A stretch of 64,000 nucleotides of DNA from an uncultured beta proteobacterium (lineage in GTDB: Bacteria; Pseudomonadota; Gammaproteobacteria; Burkholderiales; Burkholderiaceae_C). The notes below the pieces were generated by a model that did not search any database, was not told the DNA's origin, and saw only the letters and a program-made list of their open reading frames with translations. This document shows positions 18,248 through 31,901 of the stretch, in pieces. Both the position numbers and the translations under genes were made by a program. The stretch is taken from NCBI GenBank assembly GCA_903886275.1, contig CAISLN010000050.1, positions 44,457 through 108,456 on the forward strand. Reading direction: 5' to 3'. Each line of letters opens with the position of its first letter. Position 1 is the first letter of the stretch.

Positions 18248-19579
18248 TCAGAGCTTGAGCGTGTCGGCAATGCGCTGTGCGGATTGCTGCGCCAAGCGGG
18301 CGCTGCGCGCCTCCACCATCACGCGCACCAAGGGCTCGGTGCCGCTGGCACGGATCAGCACGCGACCGGTGTCGCCCAGCTCCACTTCTACCGCCTGTGT
18401 GGCAGCCTGCATGGCGCTGTTGGACTTCCAGTCCTGGCCAGGCGCCAGGCGCACATTGATCAGGGTTTGCGGAAACAGCTCCACCCCAGCCAGCAACTGC
18501 GCCATGGACTTGCCAGAGCGCACGCAGGCCTGCAGCACTTGCAGCGCCGAAATCAGGCCGTCGCCGGTGGTGTGCTTATCCAGCGCCAACAAGTGACCCG
18601 AGCCTTCGCCGCCCAAGATCCAACCATGCTTCTCCAACTCTTCGAGCACATAGCGGTCACCCACCCTGGCGCGCACAAACTGCACATCACGGGCCTTAAG
18701 AGCCACCTCCACCGCCATATTCGTCATCAAGGTGCCAACCACACCGGGCAGCACATTGCCGCGCCCCAGGTGGTCATCGGCCATCAGGTAGAGCAGCTCG
18801 TCGCCGTTGTACAGGCGCCCACTGCTGTCCACCAATTGCAAGCGGTCCGCATCGCCATCCAGCGCAATGCCATAGTCGGCCTGGTGCTGCTTCACCGCCG
18901 CCACCAGGGCCTGCGGGTGGGTGGCGCCCACATCCTTGTTGATATTCACACCGTCTGGCGCGCAACCAATGGCAATCACCTCGGCACCGAGTTCGTGGAA
19001 CACCTTGGGGGCAATCTGGTAGGCAGCACCATGCGCCGCATCGACCACAATTTTCAGACCCTTGAGGGTCAGGTCATTGGAGAAGGTGCTTTTGCAAAAC
19101 TCAATGTAGCGACCGGCCGCATCGTCGAGGCGGCGCGATTTGCCAAGCTTTGCCGACTCGGACCACACCGGCGCACGCTCCAACGCAGCCTCCACGGCGA
19201 TTTCCCAGGCATCTGGCAGCTTGCTGCCCTTGGCGCTGAAAAACTTGATGCCATTGTCCGCAAAGGGGTTGTGGCTGGCGCTGATGACCACGCCCAGCGA
19301 TGCACGCAGCGTGCGCGTCAGGTAGGCCACGCCGGGCGTGGGCAGGGGGCCGAGCAGCACCACATCGACACCGGCCGAATTGAAGCCGCTCTCCAGCGCG
19401 CTTTCCAACATGTAGCCGGAAATGCGCGTGTCCTTGCCGATCAACACGGTAGGTCTGTCTTCCTTTTCCTTGAGCACCTGACCAACGGCGTGCGCCAGAC
19501 GCAGTACAAAGTCGGGGGTAATGGGTGACTGCCCCACCGTTCCGCGAATGCCGTCGGTACCAAAATATTGTCGTCCCAT
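18248..19579 (-). CDS. glmM: Phosphoglucosamine mutase
   Basis: Converts glucosamine-6-phosphate to glucosamine-1-phosphate for peptidoglycan and lipopolysaccharide. The ATG at 19579 gives the canonical start [13 protein letters not shown] and 443 residues, the family norm. The active-site phosphoserine loop is [17 protein letters not shown], metal binding is DGDADR, and the sugar-binding and phosphate-binding loops are GEGSGH and [14 protein letters not shown]. An 18-codon upstream extension in frame is not conserved. It follows folP by 60 bp, a standard order. Confidence 0.97.
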   Translation of the reverse strand: MGRQYFGTDGIRGTVGQSPITPDFVLRLAHAVGQVLKEKEDRPTVLIGKDTRISGYMLESALESGFNSAGVDVVLLGPLPTPGVAYLTRTLRASLGVVISASHNPFADNGIKFFSAKGSKLPDAWEIAVEAALERAPVWSESAKLGKSRRLDDAAGRYIEFCKSTFSNDLTLKGLKIVVDAAHGAAYQIAPKVFHELGAEVIAIGCAPDGVNINKDVGATHPQALVAAVKQHQADYGIALDGDADRLQLVDSSGRLYNGDELLYLMADDHLGRGNVLPGVVGTLMTNMAVEVALKARDVQFVRARVGDRYVLEELEKHGWILGGEGSGHLLALDKHTTGDGLISALQVLQACVRSGKSMAQLLAGVELFPQTLINVRLAPGQDWKSNSAMQAATQAVEVELGDTGRVLIRASGTEPLVRVMVEARSARLAQQSAQRIADTLKL

Positions 19580-19639
19580 GCTGTGTCCTTTACTTTCTTT
19601 TGAATGAATATGTTGAATGCCTGGTGCCAGCACGCAGCC

Positions 19640-20515
19640 CTAAACGGTAGCGGCCTGCACTGCGGCCAGTACCTGCAGGGCCTGCACCGTCGGCTTCACA
19701 TCGTGCACACGCACAATGGAAGCACCGTTCTGTACCGCCAGCAATGCAGCGGTCACGCTGGGCACCAGGCGCGCCTGCAGGTCCATTGCGGCCACGGCAG
19801 ACTGCGAGGTCTCGGTGATGGCGGCCAGCGACGATTTGCGTGACCAACCCGCCAAGAGCGGATAACCCAGTGCCAGCAATTCGGCTTGGCGCGCCAACAG
19901 CGCAAAATTTTGCTGCACCGTCTTGCCAAAGCCTATACCGGGGTCCAGACAGATGCGCGCCGCAGCCACGCCCTGTGCCTGAAGTTCTTGCGACACCTGG
20001 CGCAAAAAACTCGCCACCTGGGGCAGCACATCGCCCTGCATGGGCGCGAGCTGCATGGTCTGGGGCTCTCGGTGCATGTGCATCAAACAAACGCCACAGG
20101 AGGGATGGGCACGCACCACAGCCAGAGCGCTAAGGCCGTTGGCATCGCCTGGCCAGCGCAAGGCCCAGATGTCATTGACGATGTCGGCACCCAGGTCCAG
20201 CGCCGCCTGCATCACGGCCGGCTTGTAGGTATCAATGGACACCGGCACGCCCAATGTGACGGCATGGCGCAGCACTGGCAGCACGCGCGCCAGCTCTTCT
20301 TCGAGAGGCACTGCCGGTGCGCCGGGACGGGTGGACTCGCCACCGATATCGAGCAGGTCCGCACCGTCTTTGAGCAGTTGCTCGCAATGGCCCATCGCCG
20401 CATCGCGCGAGACAAACTGGCCGCCGTCTGAGAAAGAATCGGGCGTGACGTTGACGATGCCCATCACGCGCGGGCGAGCCAGATCAAGCTCAAAGCGGGA
20501 GGTTTGCCAGTACAT
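19640..20515 (-). CDS. folP: Dihydropteroate synthase
   Basis: Condenses p-aminobenzoate with the pterin pyrophosphate in folate synthesis; sulfonamide target. The 291 residues form the TIM barrel with MGIVNVTPDSFSDGG, DIGGESTRPGA, DIVNDIWA, DPGIGFGK, GWSRKSSL and the terminal RVHDV motif. It lies between ftsH and glmM, as in many Proteobacteria. Confidence 0.97.
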   Translation of the reverse strand: MYWQTSRFELDLARPRVMGIVNVTPDSFSDGGQFVSRDAAMGHCEQLLKDGADLLDIGGESTRPGAPAVPLEEELARVLPVLRHAVTLGVPVSIDTYKPAVMQAALDLGADIVNDIWALRWPGDANGLSALAVVRAHPSCGVCLMHMHREPQTMQLAPMQGDVLPQVASFLRQVSQELQAQGVAAARICLDPGIGFGKTVQQNFALLARQAELLALGYPLLAGWSRKSSLAAITETSQSAVAAMDLQARLVPSVTAALLAVQNGASIVRVHDVKPTVQALQVLAAVQAATV

Positions 20516-20549
20516 GGGCAGTGGTTTCAGGACAGGGTTTCTTGCAAGG

Positions 20550-20577
20550 CCAAGACAAACGGGGCTTGCGCCCCGTT
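20550..20577 (-). terminator. Weak terminator-like hairpin after ftsH
   Basis: AACGGGGC (20558-20565) pairs with GCCCCGTT (20570-20577) around a 4-base loop. On the minus strand it is followed by TTTGTCTT, an interrupted U-tract, so partial termination between ftsH and folP is plausible. Confidence 0.5.
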
Positions 20578-20608
20578 GGATGACCTCGCGCCTTCAGTCT
20601 TTGGTCAA

Positions 20609-22525
20609 TCAGGCAACCGTGGGTGCCGGGTCGGCCACCACGGCGGCTGCACCACCCCCATCGCTGCCACCGGAGGCCGGCGTGCGGGGCGTCCAGTCCT
20701 TGGGAGGGCGCGGCTCCTTGCCGGCCATGATGTCGTCAAGCTGGTCACTATCGATGGTCTCCCATTCCAGCAAAGCCTTGGCCATGGCGTGCATCTTGTC
20801 CTTGTTGTCCTCGATCAGCTTGCGTGCCTCGGCGTATTGCTGGTCAATGATGCGGCGCACCTCATCGTCCACCTTTCGCATGGTCTGCTCACTCATGGTG
20901 GTGGTCTTGGTCACCGAGCGACCTAGGAACACTTCACCTTCGTTCTCGGCATAAACCATGGGGCCTAACGCATCGGTCATGCCGTAGCGGGTCACCATGT
21001 CGCGGGCGATATGGGTGGCACGCTCAAAGTCGTTGCTGGCGCCGGTGGTCATTTGGTTCATGAACACCTCCTCCGCAATACGTCCACCAAACAACATGCT
21101 GATTTGGTTCAACATGTATTCGCTGTCGTAGCTGTAGCGGTCTTGCGCCGGCAGGCTCATGGTCACGCCCAGAGCGCGACCACGCGGAATGATGGTGACC
21201 TTGTGCACCGGGTCGCACTTGGGCAGCATCTTGCCGATCAGGGCATGGCCCGACTCGTGGTAGGCCGTGTTGCGGCGCTCACCCTCGGGCATCACCATGC
21301 TCTTGCGTTCCGGGCCCATCAAGATCTTGTCCTTGGCCTTCTCGAAATCCTGCATCTCCACCACCCGCGCATTGCGCCGCGCTGCCATCAGGGCGGCCTC
21401 GTTGCACAGATTGGCCAGGTCGGCGCCGCTCATGCCGGGCGTGCCGCGGGCAATCACGCCGGGGCTCACGTCTTGGCCCAAGGGCACCTTGCGCATGTGC
21501 ACATTCAAAATCTGTTCGCGGCCACGGATATCGGGCAGCGTGACATAGACCTGGCGGTCAAAGCGACCGGGGCGCAGCAGGGCCGAGTCCAGAATGTCGG
21601 GGCGGTTGGTGGCTGCCACCACGATCACACCGACATTGGTCTCAAAGCCGTCCATCTCGACCAGCATCTGGTTGAGGGTTTGTTCGCGCTCGTCATTACC
21701 GCCACCCAGGCCTGCGCCACGCTGGCGACCGACGGCATCGATTTCGTCAATGAAGATAATGCAGGGTGCATTCTTTTTGGCGTTGTCGAACATGTCGCGC
21801 ACACGGGATGCGCCCACACCGACAAACATCTCCACAAAGTCCGAGCCCGAGATACTGAAGAAAGGCACCTTGGCCTCGCCAGCGATCGACTTGGCCAACA
21901 GTGTCTTACCGGTTCCCGGAGGACCCACCAACAACAGGCCGCGCGGAATGCGACCACCGAGCTTCTGAAATTTTGCCGGGTCCTTCAAGAAGTCCACGAC
22001 CTCTTTGACCTCTTCCTTGGCCTCGTCGCAGCCAGCCACATCGGCAAAGGTCACGGTATTCGTCGCTTCATCAAGCAGGCGCGCCTTGCTCTTGCCGAAG
22101 CTAAAGGCGCCGCCCTTGCCGCCGCCCTGCATTTGGCGCATGAAGTACACCCACACGCCAATCAGGAGCAACATCGGACCCCAGCTAACCAGCAGGGTCA
22201 TCAGCAGCGAACCTTCTTCGCGGGCCTTGACGTCAAACTTCACACCGTTGTTGATCAGGTCGCCGACCAGACCACGGTCCAAATAAGTGGCCGTAGTTTT
22301 GACGCGACGGTCATCGGTGGTGACGGCGAGGATTTCGGTACCGCCCTGCCCCTCTTGGATCACGGCACTCTTGATGTGCTTGTTGCGCACTTCCTCCAGA
22401 AAGTCGGAGTACCCCATCATGCCGGAGCCCACGGTGCCACGTGTGTCAAATTGCTTGAACACGGTGAACAGCACCAGTGCGATCACCAGCCACACTGCAA
22501 TTTTCGAAAACCACTGATTATTCAA
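20609..22525 (-). CDS. ftsH: ATP-dependent zinc metalloprotease FtsH
   Basis: Membrane-anchored AAA+ protease that degrades unassembled membrane proteins and regulators such as LpxC. The 638 residues have two membrane helices (about 8-24 and 106-128) flanking a periplasmic domain. The AAA domain follows, with Walker A GPPGTGKT (201-208), Walker [12 protein letters not shown] and the second region of homology ([20 protein letters not shown]). The zinc protease motif is HESGH (423-427). A Gly/Ala/Pro-rich tail ends the protein. Confidence 0.98.
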   Translation of the reverse strand: MNNQWFSKIAVWLVIALVLFTVFKQFDTRGTVGSGMMGYSDFLEEVRNKHIKSAVIQEGQGGTEILAVTTDDRRVKTTATYLDRGLVGDLINNGVKFDVKAREEGSLLMTLLVSWGPMLLLIGVWVYFMRQMQGGGKGGAFSFGKSKARLLDEATNTVTFADVAGCDEAKEEVKEVVDFLKDPAKFQKLGGRIPRGLLLVGPPGTGKTLLAKSIAGEAKVPFFSISGSDFVEMFVGVGASRVRDMFDNAKKNAPCIIFIDEIDAVGRQRGAGLGGGNDEREQTLNQMLVEMDGFETNVGVIVVAATNRPDILDSALLRPGRFDRQVYVTLPDIRGREQILNVHMRKVPLGQDVSPGVIARGTPGMSGADLANLCNEAALMAARRNARVVEMQDFEKAKDKILMGPERKSMVMPEGERRNTAYHESGHALIGKMLPKCDPVHKVTIIPRGRALGVTMSLPAQDRYSYDSEYMLNQISMLFGGRIAEEVFMNQMTTGASNDFERATHIARDMVTRYGMTDALGPMVYAENEGEVFLGRSVTKTTTMSEQTMRKVDDEVRRIIDQQYAEARKLIEDNKDKMHAMAKALLEWETIDSDQLDDIMAGKEPRPPKDWTPRTPASGGSDGGGAAAVVADPAPTVA

Positions 22526-22673
22526 ACGAAGCTCCAGAAAAGATGCAAAAGGATTTGGGCCACACCCAGCTCCGTCTACGTGGGAGCCATTTTAGGCGTT
22601 TCAAGTCAAGGGCCGCGGCATTTTCAAGCTTTCGGCCATATAAACCAAAGGGATTTGATCGGAACTACAGCGC

Positions 22674-23330
22674 TCAATGCTTCAAACCCATGCCAACCAG
22701 AAAAGTTTCAGACGATCGATCCCTCGACGCCTTGGGCTTGAAAGGCTTGACCGAGACAAATGCGGCCTTGAAACGCTGCACCACATCGTTGTAACTGCCA
22801 CCATGAAAGACCTTGGCCACCAAGGCGCCCTGTGGCTTCATGTGGTTCTGGGCAAACTCGATGGCCAGCTCCACCAGATACTCGACACGGGCCGCATCTG
22901 CCGAGTGGATGCCAGACAAATTGGGTGCCATATCGGACACAACGATGTCCGCCTGCTTGCCGCCCAATGCCGTCTCCAGCAGCGCCAGCACCTCGGCCTC
23001 ACGGAAATCGCCCTGAATAAAGGTGACACCCTCAATCGGGTCCATGGGCAGCAGGTCCAGCGCGATGATGGTGCCATTGAGCTCCCCTACTGCGGCACCA
23101 TCGGGCGACATGCGACGGCGCAGGTACTGGCTCCAGGCGCCCGGGGTGGAGCCCAGGTCCACCACGAGTTGCCCGGGCTTGACCAGCTTCAGCGTCTCAT
23201 CAATTTCCTTGAGCTTGTAGGCCGCGCGCGCCCTGTAGCCTTCCCTTGCAGCCAGCTTGACGTAGGGGTCATTGATATGGTCGTGCAGCCAGGCCTTGTT
23301 GACCTTTTTGCTGTTGGTTTTAGTTTTCAT
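22674..23330 (-). CDS. rlmE: 23S rRNA 2'-O-methyltransferase RlmE
   Basis: Methylates U2552 in the 23S rRNA A loop at a late step of 50S assembly. The 218 residues contain the basic N-terminus, motif [16 protein letters not shown], the [18 protein letters not shown] region, [13 protein letters not shown] (catalytic Asp) and LVAKVFHGG (catalytic Lys). ftsH follows 148 bp later, the conserved order. Divergent from yhbY. Confidence 0.96.
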   Translation of the reverse strand: MKTKTNSKKVNKAWLHDHINDPYVKLAAREGYRARAAYKLKEIDETLKLVKPGQLVVDLGSTPGAWSQYLRRRMSPDGAAVGELNGTIIALDLLPMDPIEGVTFIQGDFREAEVLALLETALGGKQADIVVSDMAPNLSGIHSADAARVEYLVELAIEFAQNHMKPQGALVAKVFHGGSYNDVVQRFKAAFVSVKPFKPKASRDRSSETFLVGMGLKH

Positions 23331-23435
23331 ACATTCTCATAGGGGACAAGCGGCAAGTGCTGCTTGCGTCGCAGACTCACTTCGCTTGGCGAAGTTAAGG
23401 CGCTTTGTGCGCCGGGTCGGAGACATAATACCTAC

Positions 23436-23921
23436 ATGCCTCAAATTCAATTGACTCCCGCCCAGCGCAAGGTTCACCGCGCTGAGGCCCACCATCTCGA
23501 TCCCGTTGTACTGGTCGGTGGCGATGGCCTTACCGCCAACGTCATCAAGGAAGTAGACAACGCGCTGAATGCCCATGGCCTGATCAAGGTCCGCGTTTTT
23601 TCGGACGACCGGTCGCTGCGAGAAGTGATGTTTCAGCAACTCAGCGGCGACCTCAGCGCGGCCCCCATTCAGCACATCGGCAAACTGCTGGTGCTGTGGC
23701 GCCCTCTGCCCGAGAAGGCCGAAAAAGAACGTCCTGCCGATGAAGACCGCATGGCCGGTCCGCGCGACTTCAAGGTACTGAAATACAGCAAGCGCGCCGG
23801 TCAACGCCCCGAGGTCAAGACCCTGCGCGTGCTGGGCAACCAGCGCCTGACGGCCGGTGGCAATGTACGCCGTGCCAAGCCAAAGAACAAGGTCAGCCTC
23901 AAAAAGCGCAGCCAGACCTAA
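23436..23921 (+). CDS. yhbY: YhbY-type CRM RNA-binding protein
   Basis: Small CRM-domain protein associated with pre-50S ribosomes in E. coli. The ATG at 23436 gives 161 residues: the CRM domain (~1-95: LTPAQRKVHRAEAHHLDPVVLVGGDGLTANVIKEVDNAL, then IGKLLVLWRP) followed by a ~65-residue basic tail rich in Lys and Arg. The tail is longer than in the ~97-residue E. coli protein. Upstream frame codons are not conserved-looking. Divergent from rlmE, another ribosome assembly gene, with a 105-bp shared promoter region; the 3' end overlaps the DUF4149 gene by 4 bp. Confidence 0.9.
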   Translation: MPQIQLTPAQRKVHRAEAHHLDPVVLVGGDGLTANVIKEVDNALNAHGLIKVRVFSDDRSLREVMFQQLSGDLSAAPIQHIGKLLVLWRPLPEKAEKERPADEDRMAGPRDFKVLKYSKRAGQRPEVKTLRVLGNQRLTAGGNVRRAKPKNKVSLKKRSQT

Positions 23922-24370
23922 ACGTCCAAACCGGCTGGCGATGCACTTGCTGCATTCGCCAGCTTGCCAAACACCAGCAACGCGCAAACCCATTGCGCAA
24001 AGTACATGGCCGTTCCCAGGCCATGCCACAGTGCCAGGTTGTCACGCGCCACAATGTGTGGTGACACCGCAAACTCCACCAGCAAAGCCAGCAAGGCACC
24101 GGCTAAAGCCAACAGGGTGCACGAGGGAATGATGCGGGCGCTGGGTGCGAGCTTTTCGGAGCTAAAGCTCATCAGCAACACCAGCGCACAAACGACCGAA
24201 ATCCCGGTCTGCGCCGTGAACAACTGGGCCGCCATGCCACCCGCAACCGCAGGCGTTGGCAGCTTCGCAAACAGCATGGGCACCACGAAAAAACCCAGCG
24301 TCGTCAAACTCATGGCCCAGGCCGCAGCCAACCACAGAGGCACCGCACGGAGCTTGCCGGGCGCAGCCAT
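23918..24370 (-). CDS. DUF4149 membrane protein
   Basis: A 150-residue inner-membrane protein with four hydrophobic segments (about 12-33, 50-70, 82-102, 115-135), matching the small DUF4149 family of unknown function. Its ATG shares the final A of the greA stop codon (TGATG), so translation is coupled to greA. The family is often found near greA and carB in betaproteobacteria, as far as I recall. Confidence 0.8.
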   Translation of the reverse strand: MAAPGKLRAVPLWLAAAWAMSLTTLGFFVVPMLFAKLPTPAVAGGMAAQLFTAQTGISVVCALVLLMSFSSEKLAPSARIIPSCTLLALAGALLALLVEFAVSPHIVARDNLALWHGLGTAMYFAQWVCALLVFGKLANAASASPAGLDV

Positions 24371-24846
24371 CAGATGTAATGCACCGCCACGATTTCGTAG
24401 GACTTCAGGCCACCGGGCGCCTGCACCACAGCGGTATCGCCCTCTTCCTTGCCAATCAAGGCGCGCGCAATCGGCGAGCCGATATTGACCAGGCCCAACT
24501 TCAAGTCGGCCTCGTCTTCACCCACGATTTGGTATTTGACGCGCTCGCCGCTCTCTTCTTCTTCGAGTTCTACAGTGGAGCCAAACACCACACGGCCGCC
24601 GGCATCGAGTTCGGTGGGGTCGATGATCTGGGCAGCAGACAGCTTGCCGTCGATTTCCTGGATGCGGCCTTCAACAAAGCCCTGGCGGTCCTTGGCGGCG
24701 TCGTACTCGGCGTTTTCGCTCAGGTCGCCCTGGGCACGCGCCTCGGAAATCGCATTGATCACCCAGGGACGCTCCACGGTCTTGAGCTTGTGCAACTCGG
24801 CCTTGAGCTTTTCAGCGCCGCGCTTGGTAATGGGAATAGTGGCCAT
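24370..24846 (-). CDS. greA: Transcription elongation factor GreA
   Basis: Rescues stalled RNA polymerase by stimulating cleavage of backtracked RNA. The 158 residues have the N-terminal coiled coil ([17 protein letters not shown] through [23 protein letters not shown], including the acidic tip D/E pair) and the C-terminal FKBP-like domain ([15 protein letters not shown]). It begins 36 bp after carB in the same direction. Confidence 0.97.
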   Translation of the reverse strand: MATIPITKRGAEKLKAELHKLKTVERPWVINAISEARAQGDLSENAEYDAAKDRQGFVEGRIQEIDGKLSAAQIIDPTELDAGGRVVFGSTVELEEEESGERVKYQIVGEDEADLKLGLVNIGSPIARALIGKEEGDTAVVQAPGGLKSYEIVAVHYI

Positions 24847-24882
24847 GGAGGTAAATAAAAAGGAAGGGCAGATTATGCCGAT

Positions 24883-28137
<3,255 letters not shown>

Positions 28138-28188
28138 TTTTTTATCTAGTTCTAGTTCGGTCTATATCGGTCAATACGGGGTGTCGGG

Positions 28189-28845
28189 CTAGCTCAGGCT
28201 GGCCGTTGCGAGCTTGGTTCCAAACCAAAGGAACAGGCCACCCACTCCGCTCGACAGGCTGGCGCTCAGGCGTTTGCGGGCGCGAAAGGCAGTCGCCAAT
28301 CGGGCGCCCAGAAAGATCAGGGCGGAGAGATACAGGGCGCTGAACACCATGATGATGGCACTCAGGATAAGGAATGGAACGGCCGGTGTCTGGTACGCGG
28401 GGTCTATGAACTGCACGAAGAAGGACAGCAGGAACAGGATGGCCTTGGGGTTCATCAGGCTGATGACCAAGGCCCGTTTGAATGGCTGCTGCACATTGGC
28501 GGGCACATCAGCCTCCACTGCCCCTGCGACCGGCTTGCTGTTCCATTGGCGGATGGCAGACCAGATCAGGTTGATACCCACCCAGGCCAGATAGGCTGCG
28601 CCCAGATACTTCACCACCAAAAACAAGGAAGGGTTGGAGCGCAGCAGACTGGCCGCGCCCAGCGCCGTCAGCAACAACAAAATGGTGTCGCCCACGAACA
28701 CGCCAAAGGCGCCCTGGTAACCCGCCCTGACGCCACGCGCCGTGGCCACGGAAAGCACATAAAGCGAGTTGGGGCCGGGCAGCAAAATAATGCCGAAAGC
28801 TCCCAGCACATAGGTCCACAAATCCGTGACCCCGTAAAAACTCAT
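28189..28845 (-). CDS. LysE/RhtB-family amino acid exporter
   Basis: A 218-residue membrane protein with six hydrophobic segments and the LysE family N-terminal signature [34 protein letters not shown], closest in style to LeuE. Such proteins export amino acids or homoserine by proton antiport. The start overlaps the carA stop by four bases (ATGA) and carB follows by 51 bp, so it is embedded in the car operon. Substrate is not readable; arginine-pathway amino acids or glutamine are possible from context only. Confidence 0.88.
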   Translation of the reverse strand: MSFYGVTDLWTYVLGAFGIILLPGPNSLYVLSVATARGVRAGYQGAFGVFVGDTILLLLTALGAASLLRSNPSLFLVVKYLGAAYLAWVGINLIWSAIRQWNSKPVAGAVEADVPANVQQPFKRALVISLMNPKAILFLLSFFVQFIDPAYQTPAVPFLILSAIIMVFSALYLSALIFLGARLATAFRARKRLSASLSSGVGGLFLWFGTKLATASLS

Positions 28846-30023
28846 GCGCGCGCCTCCATCAGGCCCACGAAGCGGTCAAACAGGTAGCCAATGTCCTGCG
28901 GACCGGGCGAGGCTTCCGGGTGACCCTGGAAGCAAAAGGCCGGTTTATCGGTGCGCTCCAGACCCTGCAGCGTGTTGTCAAACAGGCTGATGTGGGTGGG
29001 GCGCAGAGTCGCAGGCAGGCTCTTCTCGTCCACCGCAAAACCGTGGTTCTGGCTGGTGATCGAGACGCGACCACCAAACACCGGGTCATTGCTCAGGTCT
29101 TTGACCGGATGGTTGGCGCCGTGGTGGCCGAACTTCATCTTGAAGGTATTGGCGCCGGAGGCAAGCGCCATGATCTGGTGCCCCAGGCAGATGCCGAAGG
29201 TCGGGATGCCTGACTCGATCAATTCAGCAGCGGCGGCGATGGCGTAGTCGCAAGGTTGCGGGTCGCCGGGTCCGTTGCTTAAAAAGATGCCGTCCGGCTT
29301 GAGTGCCAGCGCCTCGGCAGCAGTTGTTTGCGCCGGCACCACCGTGACCTTGCAGCCACGTTGGGCCAACATGCGCAGGATGTTTTTCTTCACGCCAAAG
29401 TCAAAGGCCACAACGTGGAACTTGGCCTGCGCTTGCTGGCCGTAGCCCTGGCCCAACACCCATTCGGTCTCGGTCCAACCGTAGCTTGTGCTGCTGGAAA
29501 CCACTTTGGCCAGGTCCAGACCGGACATGCTGGGCGCGCCCTTGGCCGCGGCGACCGCACGCTCAATGGTGGCACTGGTGACTTTTTCGCCAGCGGGCAA
29601 CGCCAGGATGCAACCGTTCTGCGCGCCCTGGGTGCGCAACTGACGGGTCAACTGGCGCGTGTCGATATTGGCAATCGCCACCGTGCCTTGGTCCACCAGA
29701 TACGCGCTCAGCGTTTGGCTGAGGCGAAAGTTGGAGGCGACCTGCGGCAGGTCCTTGATGATGAGGCCCGCAGCCTGCACCTTGTCGGACTCGATGTCTT
29801 CGAGGTTGACACCATAGTTGCCGATGTGGGGATAGGTGAGCGTGACGATCTGCTGGCAATAGCTGGGGTCGGTCAGGATTTCCTGGTAGCCGGTCATGGA
29901 GGTGTTGAACACGACTTCGCCGACAGTGGAGCCTGCGGCTCCAATGGAATTGCCAACATAGACCGTGCCGTCTGCGAGCGCCAAAATGGCGGGTGGGAAG
30001 GTTCCCTTGAGAGACAAAAGCAC
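28842..30023 (-). CDS. carA: Carbamoyl-phosphate synthase small subunit
   Basis: Glutamine amidotransferase that supplies ammonia to CarB. The 393 residues have the N-terminal CPSase small domain ([32 protein letters not shown]) and the class I glutamine amidotransferase domain with nucleophile Cys in FGICLGHQ and the His/Glu pair in [14 protein letters not shown]. First gene of carA-lysE-carB-greA-DUF4149. Confidence 0.98.
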   Translation of the reverse strand: MLLSLKGTFPPAILALADGTVYVGNSIGAAGSTVGEVVFNTSMTGYQEILTDPSYCQQIVTLTYPHIGNYGVNLEDIESDKVQAAGLIIKDLPQVASNFRLSQTLSAYLVDQGTVAIANIDTRQLTRQLRTQGAQNGCILALPAGEKVTSATIERAVAAAKGAPSMSGLDLAKVVSSSTSYGWTETEWVLGQGYGQQAQAKFHVVAFDFGVKKNILRMLAQRGCKVTVVPAQTTAAEALALKPDGIFLSNGPGDPQPCDYAIAAAAELIESGIPTFGICLGHQIMALASGANTFKMKFGHHGANHPVKDLSNDPVFGGRVSITSQNHGFAVDEKSLPATLRPTHISLFDNTLQGLERTDKPAFCFQGHPEASPGPQDIGYLFDRFVGLMEARA

Positions 30024-30489
30024 TGGTTACTCCGAATGGGTTACGGTTAGGCCCAAACGCGCTCAGAGAGGCTCTTGAGCTGATGCTTATGAAAGGGGAA
30101 GTTTCAGAGTTGCGCTTGGGGCAGCTGTTTTCTGGAAAGCCACCGATTATAGCGGCGGGTAGGTACTTACCCGGCGCATGGCACAGGCTAATTTGTAAGT
30201 TCCGTATCGGGGTGGCGCTAGCCTGCTGCTTGGCTCGGCAGCGGGGCTGAGGCTAACGCCCTCATAGCGGGGTACCGCAAATCGCGCGTCAGCCTCAGCC
30301 CCACTGTCGCGTTGCGGCTTGGTTGGATCTCACTGAAAAAAAACCAACTGCAAATGCTTTGCTTCGACCGTCCACATGCGGTTGGGTCAGGGCTGCATTC
30401 GCGTTGGGCTGACTTTAGGCCTTTGTCTTTGCGTGACAGCCCACCATGCAGCGACGGGTGCCGAAACGAAACGGCACGACCGAAGCGAC
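30024..30489. other. Gap upstream of carA
   Basis: About 465 bp between the carA start and the end of the methyltransferase gene. It must hold the car operon promoter, but I cannot assign hexamers with confidence and see no ARG box. Its main visible structure is a 60-bp inverted repeat (separate entry). No gene is supported. Confidence 0.5.
30243..30302. repeat. 60-bp inverted repeat upstream of carA
   Basis: Left arm 30243-30259 (GGGGCTGAGGCTAACGC) and right arm 30286-30302 (GCGTCAGCCTCAGCCCC) are complementary over 17 positions with one mismatch, around a 26-base loop. There is no U-tract on either strand, so a classical terminator is unlikely. It could fold in RNA or be a mobile-repeat remnant. 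Confidence 0.7.
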
Positions 30490-31272
30490 TCAGCGTGAGG
30501 CCAACGAGCTCGCGTGCAAACAAATAGCAGCCGCAGCGGCGACGTTGAGCGACTCTTCGCCACCCGGTTGGCCAATGCGGGCAAAGAAGGAGGCACGGGC
30601 CATCAACTCGGGGCCTACGCCCTGCCCTTCGTGGCCCATCACCCAGGCACAGGGACGGGGCAGCTTCAGGTTTTGAATCAACTCGCCCTGGTGCGAACTG
30701 GTCACCACCAGCGGCACAGACAGCGCCTGCACCTCTTCTAGGCTCAACCCTTCCACCAGATGCAGTCCGAAGTGCGCCCCCATGCCGGCGCGCAAGACCT
30801 TGGGACTCCACAGCGCGGCCGTTCCCTTGAGTGCCAGCACCTGCTTGAAACCAAAGGCCCCGGCGCTGCGCAGGATGGATCCGACATTGCCGGCGTCCTG
30901 CACCCGGTCCAGGATCACGCTAGCCGTCTGCGGCTGCAGAACGACATCTAGCGGCAGCTCCAGCACATAGCCGACGCTGGCCGGCGACTCCAACGCGCTG
31001 ATGTCCTTGAACAGAGCGTCGGACACGATGACCTTCTTGCACGCCACTTCGGTGAGTGGGCCACGCGCCTGGGCCCAGAACGTTTCCGAATAGACCGCCA
31101 CGGCCGGCAGCAGACCGCGCAGCAAAGCGGCACTGCACAAATGGTCGCCCTCGATCCAGAAGCGCCCTGCCTTGCGGTAGGCGGTGTTGTCCTGCGCGAG
31201 CTTGCGCAGCTCTTTGAGCAGGGGGTTTTCGCGCGAGGTGACGAAGACCGGGTTCGACATGGCAGCACTCAT
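30490..31272 (-). CDS. TrmH/SpoU-family RNA 2'-O-methyltransferase
   Basis: A 260-residue SPOUT methyltransferase. An N-terminal substrate-binding domain ([33 protein letters not shown]) precedes the knotted catalytic domain with motif 1 [20 protein letters not shown], motif 2 [10 protein letters not shown] and motif 3 [11 protein letters not shown]. The exact target nucleotide is not certain, although RlmB-like or TrmH-like 23S or tRNA sites are known for the family. The ATG at 31272 overlaps the rnhB stop (ATGA), deciding the start. Last gene of the rpsB-to-lpx run. Confidence 0.9.
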   Translation of the reverse strand: MSAAMSNPVFVTSRENPLLKELRKLAQDNTAYRKAGRFWIEGDHLCSAALLRGLLPAVAVYSETFWAQARGPLTEVACKKVIVSDALFKDISALESPASVGYVLELPLDVVLQPQTASVILDRVQDAGNVGSILRSAGAFGFKQVLALKGTAALWSPKVLRAGMGAHFGLHLVEGLSLEEVQALSVPLVVTSSHQGELIQNLKLPRPCAWVMGHEGQGVGPELMARASFFARIGQPGGEESLNVAAAAAICLHASSLASR

Positions 31273-31901
31273 CGCAGCACCTTTGCCACGGGCGCAAACG
31301 TCTTGCGGTGTTCCGGACAGGCGCCGTGCTCGCGCAGAGCGGCCAGATGCGCAGCCGTGCCGTAACCCTTGTGGCCGGCAAAGCCGTATTGCGGGTATTG
31401 CAAATCGAGTTCGCGGCACCAGCGGTCGCGCGTCACCTTGGCCAAAATAGAGGCCGCAGAAATGGCGGGCACGGTGGCGTCACCGCGCACAATCGCCTCG
31501 GCACGGACATCCAATGTCGGCAGGCGATTGCCATCCACCAGCACCATGTGCGGCCTCAGGCGCAGTCCCTCGACGGCGCGGCGCATGGCCAAGAGCGTGG
31601 CTTGCAAGATATTGAGCCGGTCGATTTCCTCGACGCTGGCCTGGGCCACCGAGCAGCAAAGAGCCTTGGCGCGGATCTCGTCATACAGCCTCTCGCGCAG
31701 CAGCGGGCTGAGCTTCTTGGAATCGTTCAGGCCCAGGATGGGATTGCGGGCGTCCAGAATCACTGCGGCGGCCATCACGGGCCCCGCCAAGGGGCCGCGC
31801 CCGGCCTCGTCCACACCGGCCGTCAGGCCTGCGTTGTCCCAGGCAAATGCCACTTGCTGAATCTTGCGCGTATCAATTTTGGAGGATTTTTTGGATGGCA
31901 T
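31269..31901 (-). CDS. rnhB: Ribonuclease HII
   Basis: Removes ribonucleotides and RNA from RNA-DNA hybrids. The 210 residues contain the family start motif [22 protein letters not shown] (catalytic D and E), DSKKLSP, the later catalytic Asp in MVLVDGN and the [10 protein letters not shown] segment. The ATG lies 29 bp inside the lpxB end; lpxB-rnhB order is conserved in Proteobacteria. Confidence 0.96.
   Translation of the reverse strand: MPSKKSSKIDTRKIQQVAFAWDNAGLTAGVDEAGRGPLAGPVMAAAVILDARNPILGLNDSKKLSPLLRERLYDEIRAKALCCSVAQASVEEIDRLNILQATLLAMRRAVEGLRLRPHMVLVDGNRLPTLDVRAEAIVRGDATVPAISAASILAKVTRDRWCRELDLQYPQYGFAGHKGYGTAAHLAALREHGACPEHRKTFAPVAKVLR

Noticed and set aside
18107..19528. A 473-codon plus-strand frame opposite glmM and the acetyltransferase gene.
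   Set aside because: Antisense to glmM, whose motifs are all intact; shadow composition.
21011..22741. A 576-codon plus-strand frame opposite ftsH.
   Set aside because: Antisense to strongly conserved ftsH; His/Gln-rich composition typical of a reverse-complement shadow.
23364..23435. Upstream 24-codon extension of the YhbY gene.
   Set aside because: Not conserved-looking and starts within the shared promoter region; MPQIQLTPAQRK is the natural start.
30218..30811. A minus-strand frame spanning the carA upstream gap and the end of the methyltransferase gene.
   Set aside because: It runs through the inverted repeat and overlaps real coding in another frame; no start signal or protein-like pattern.
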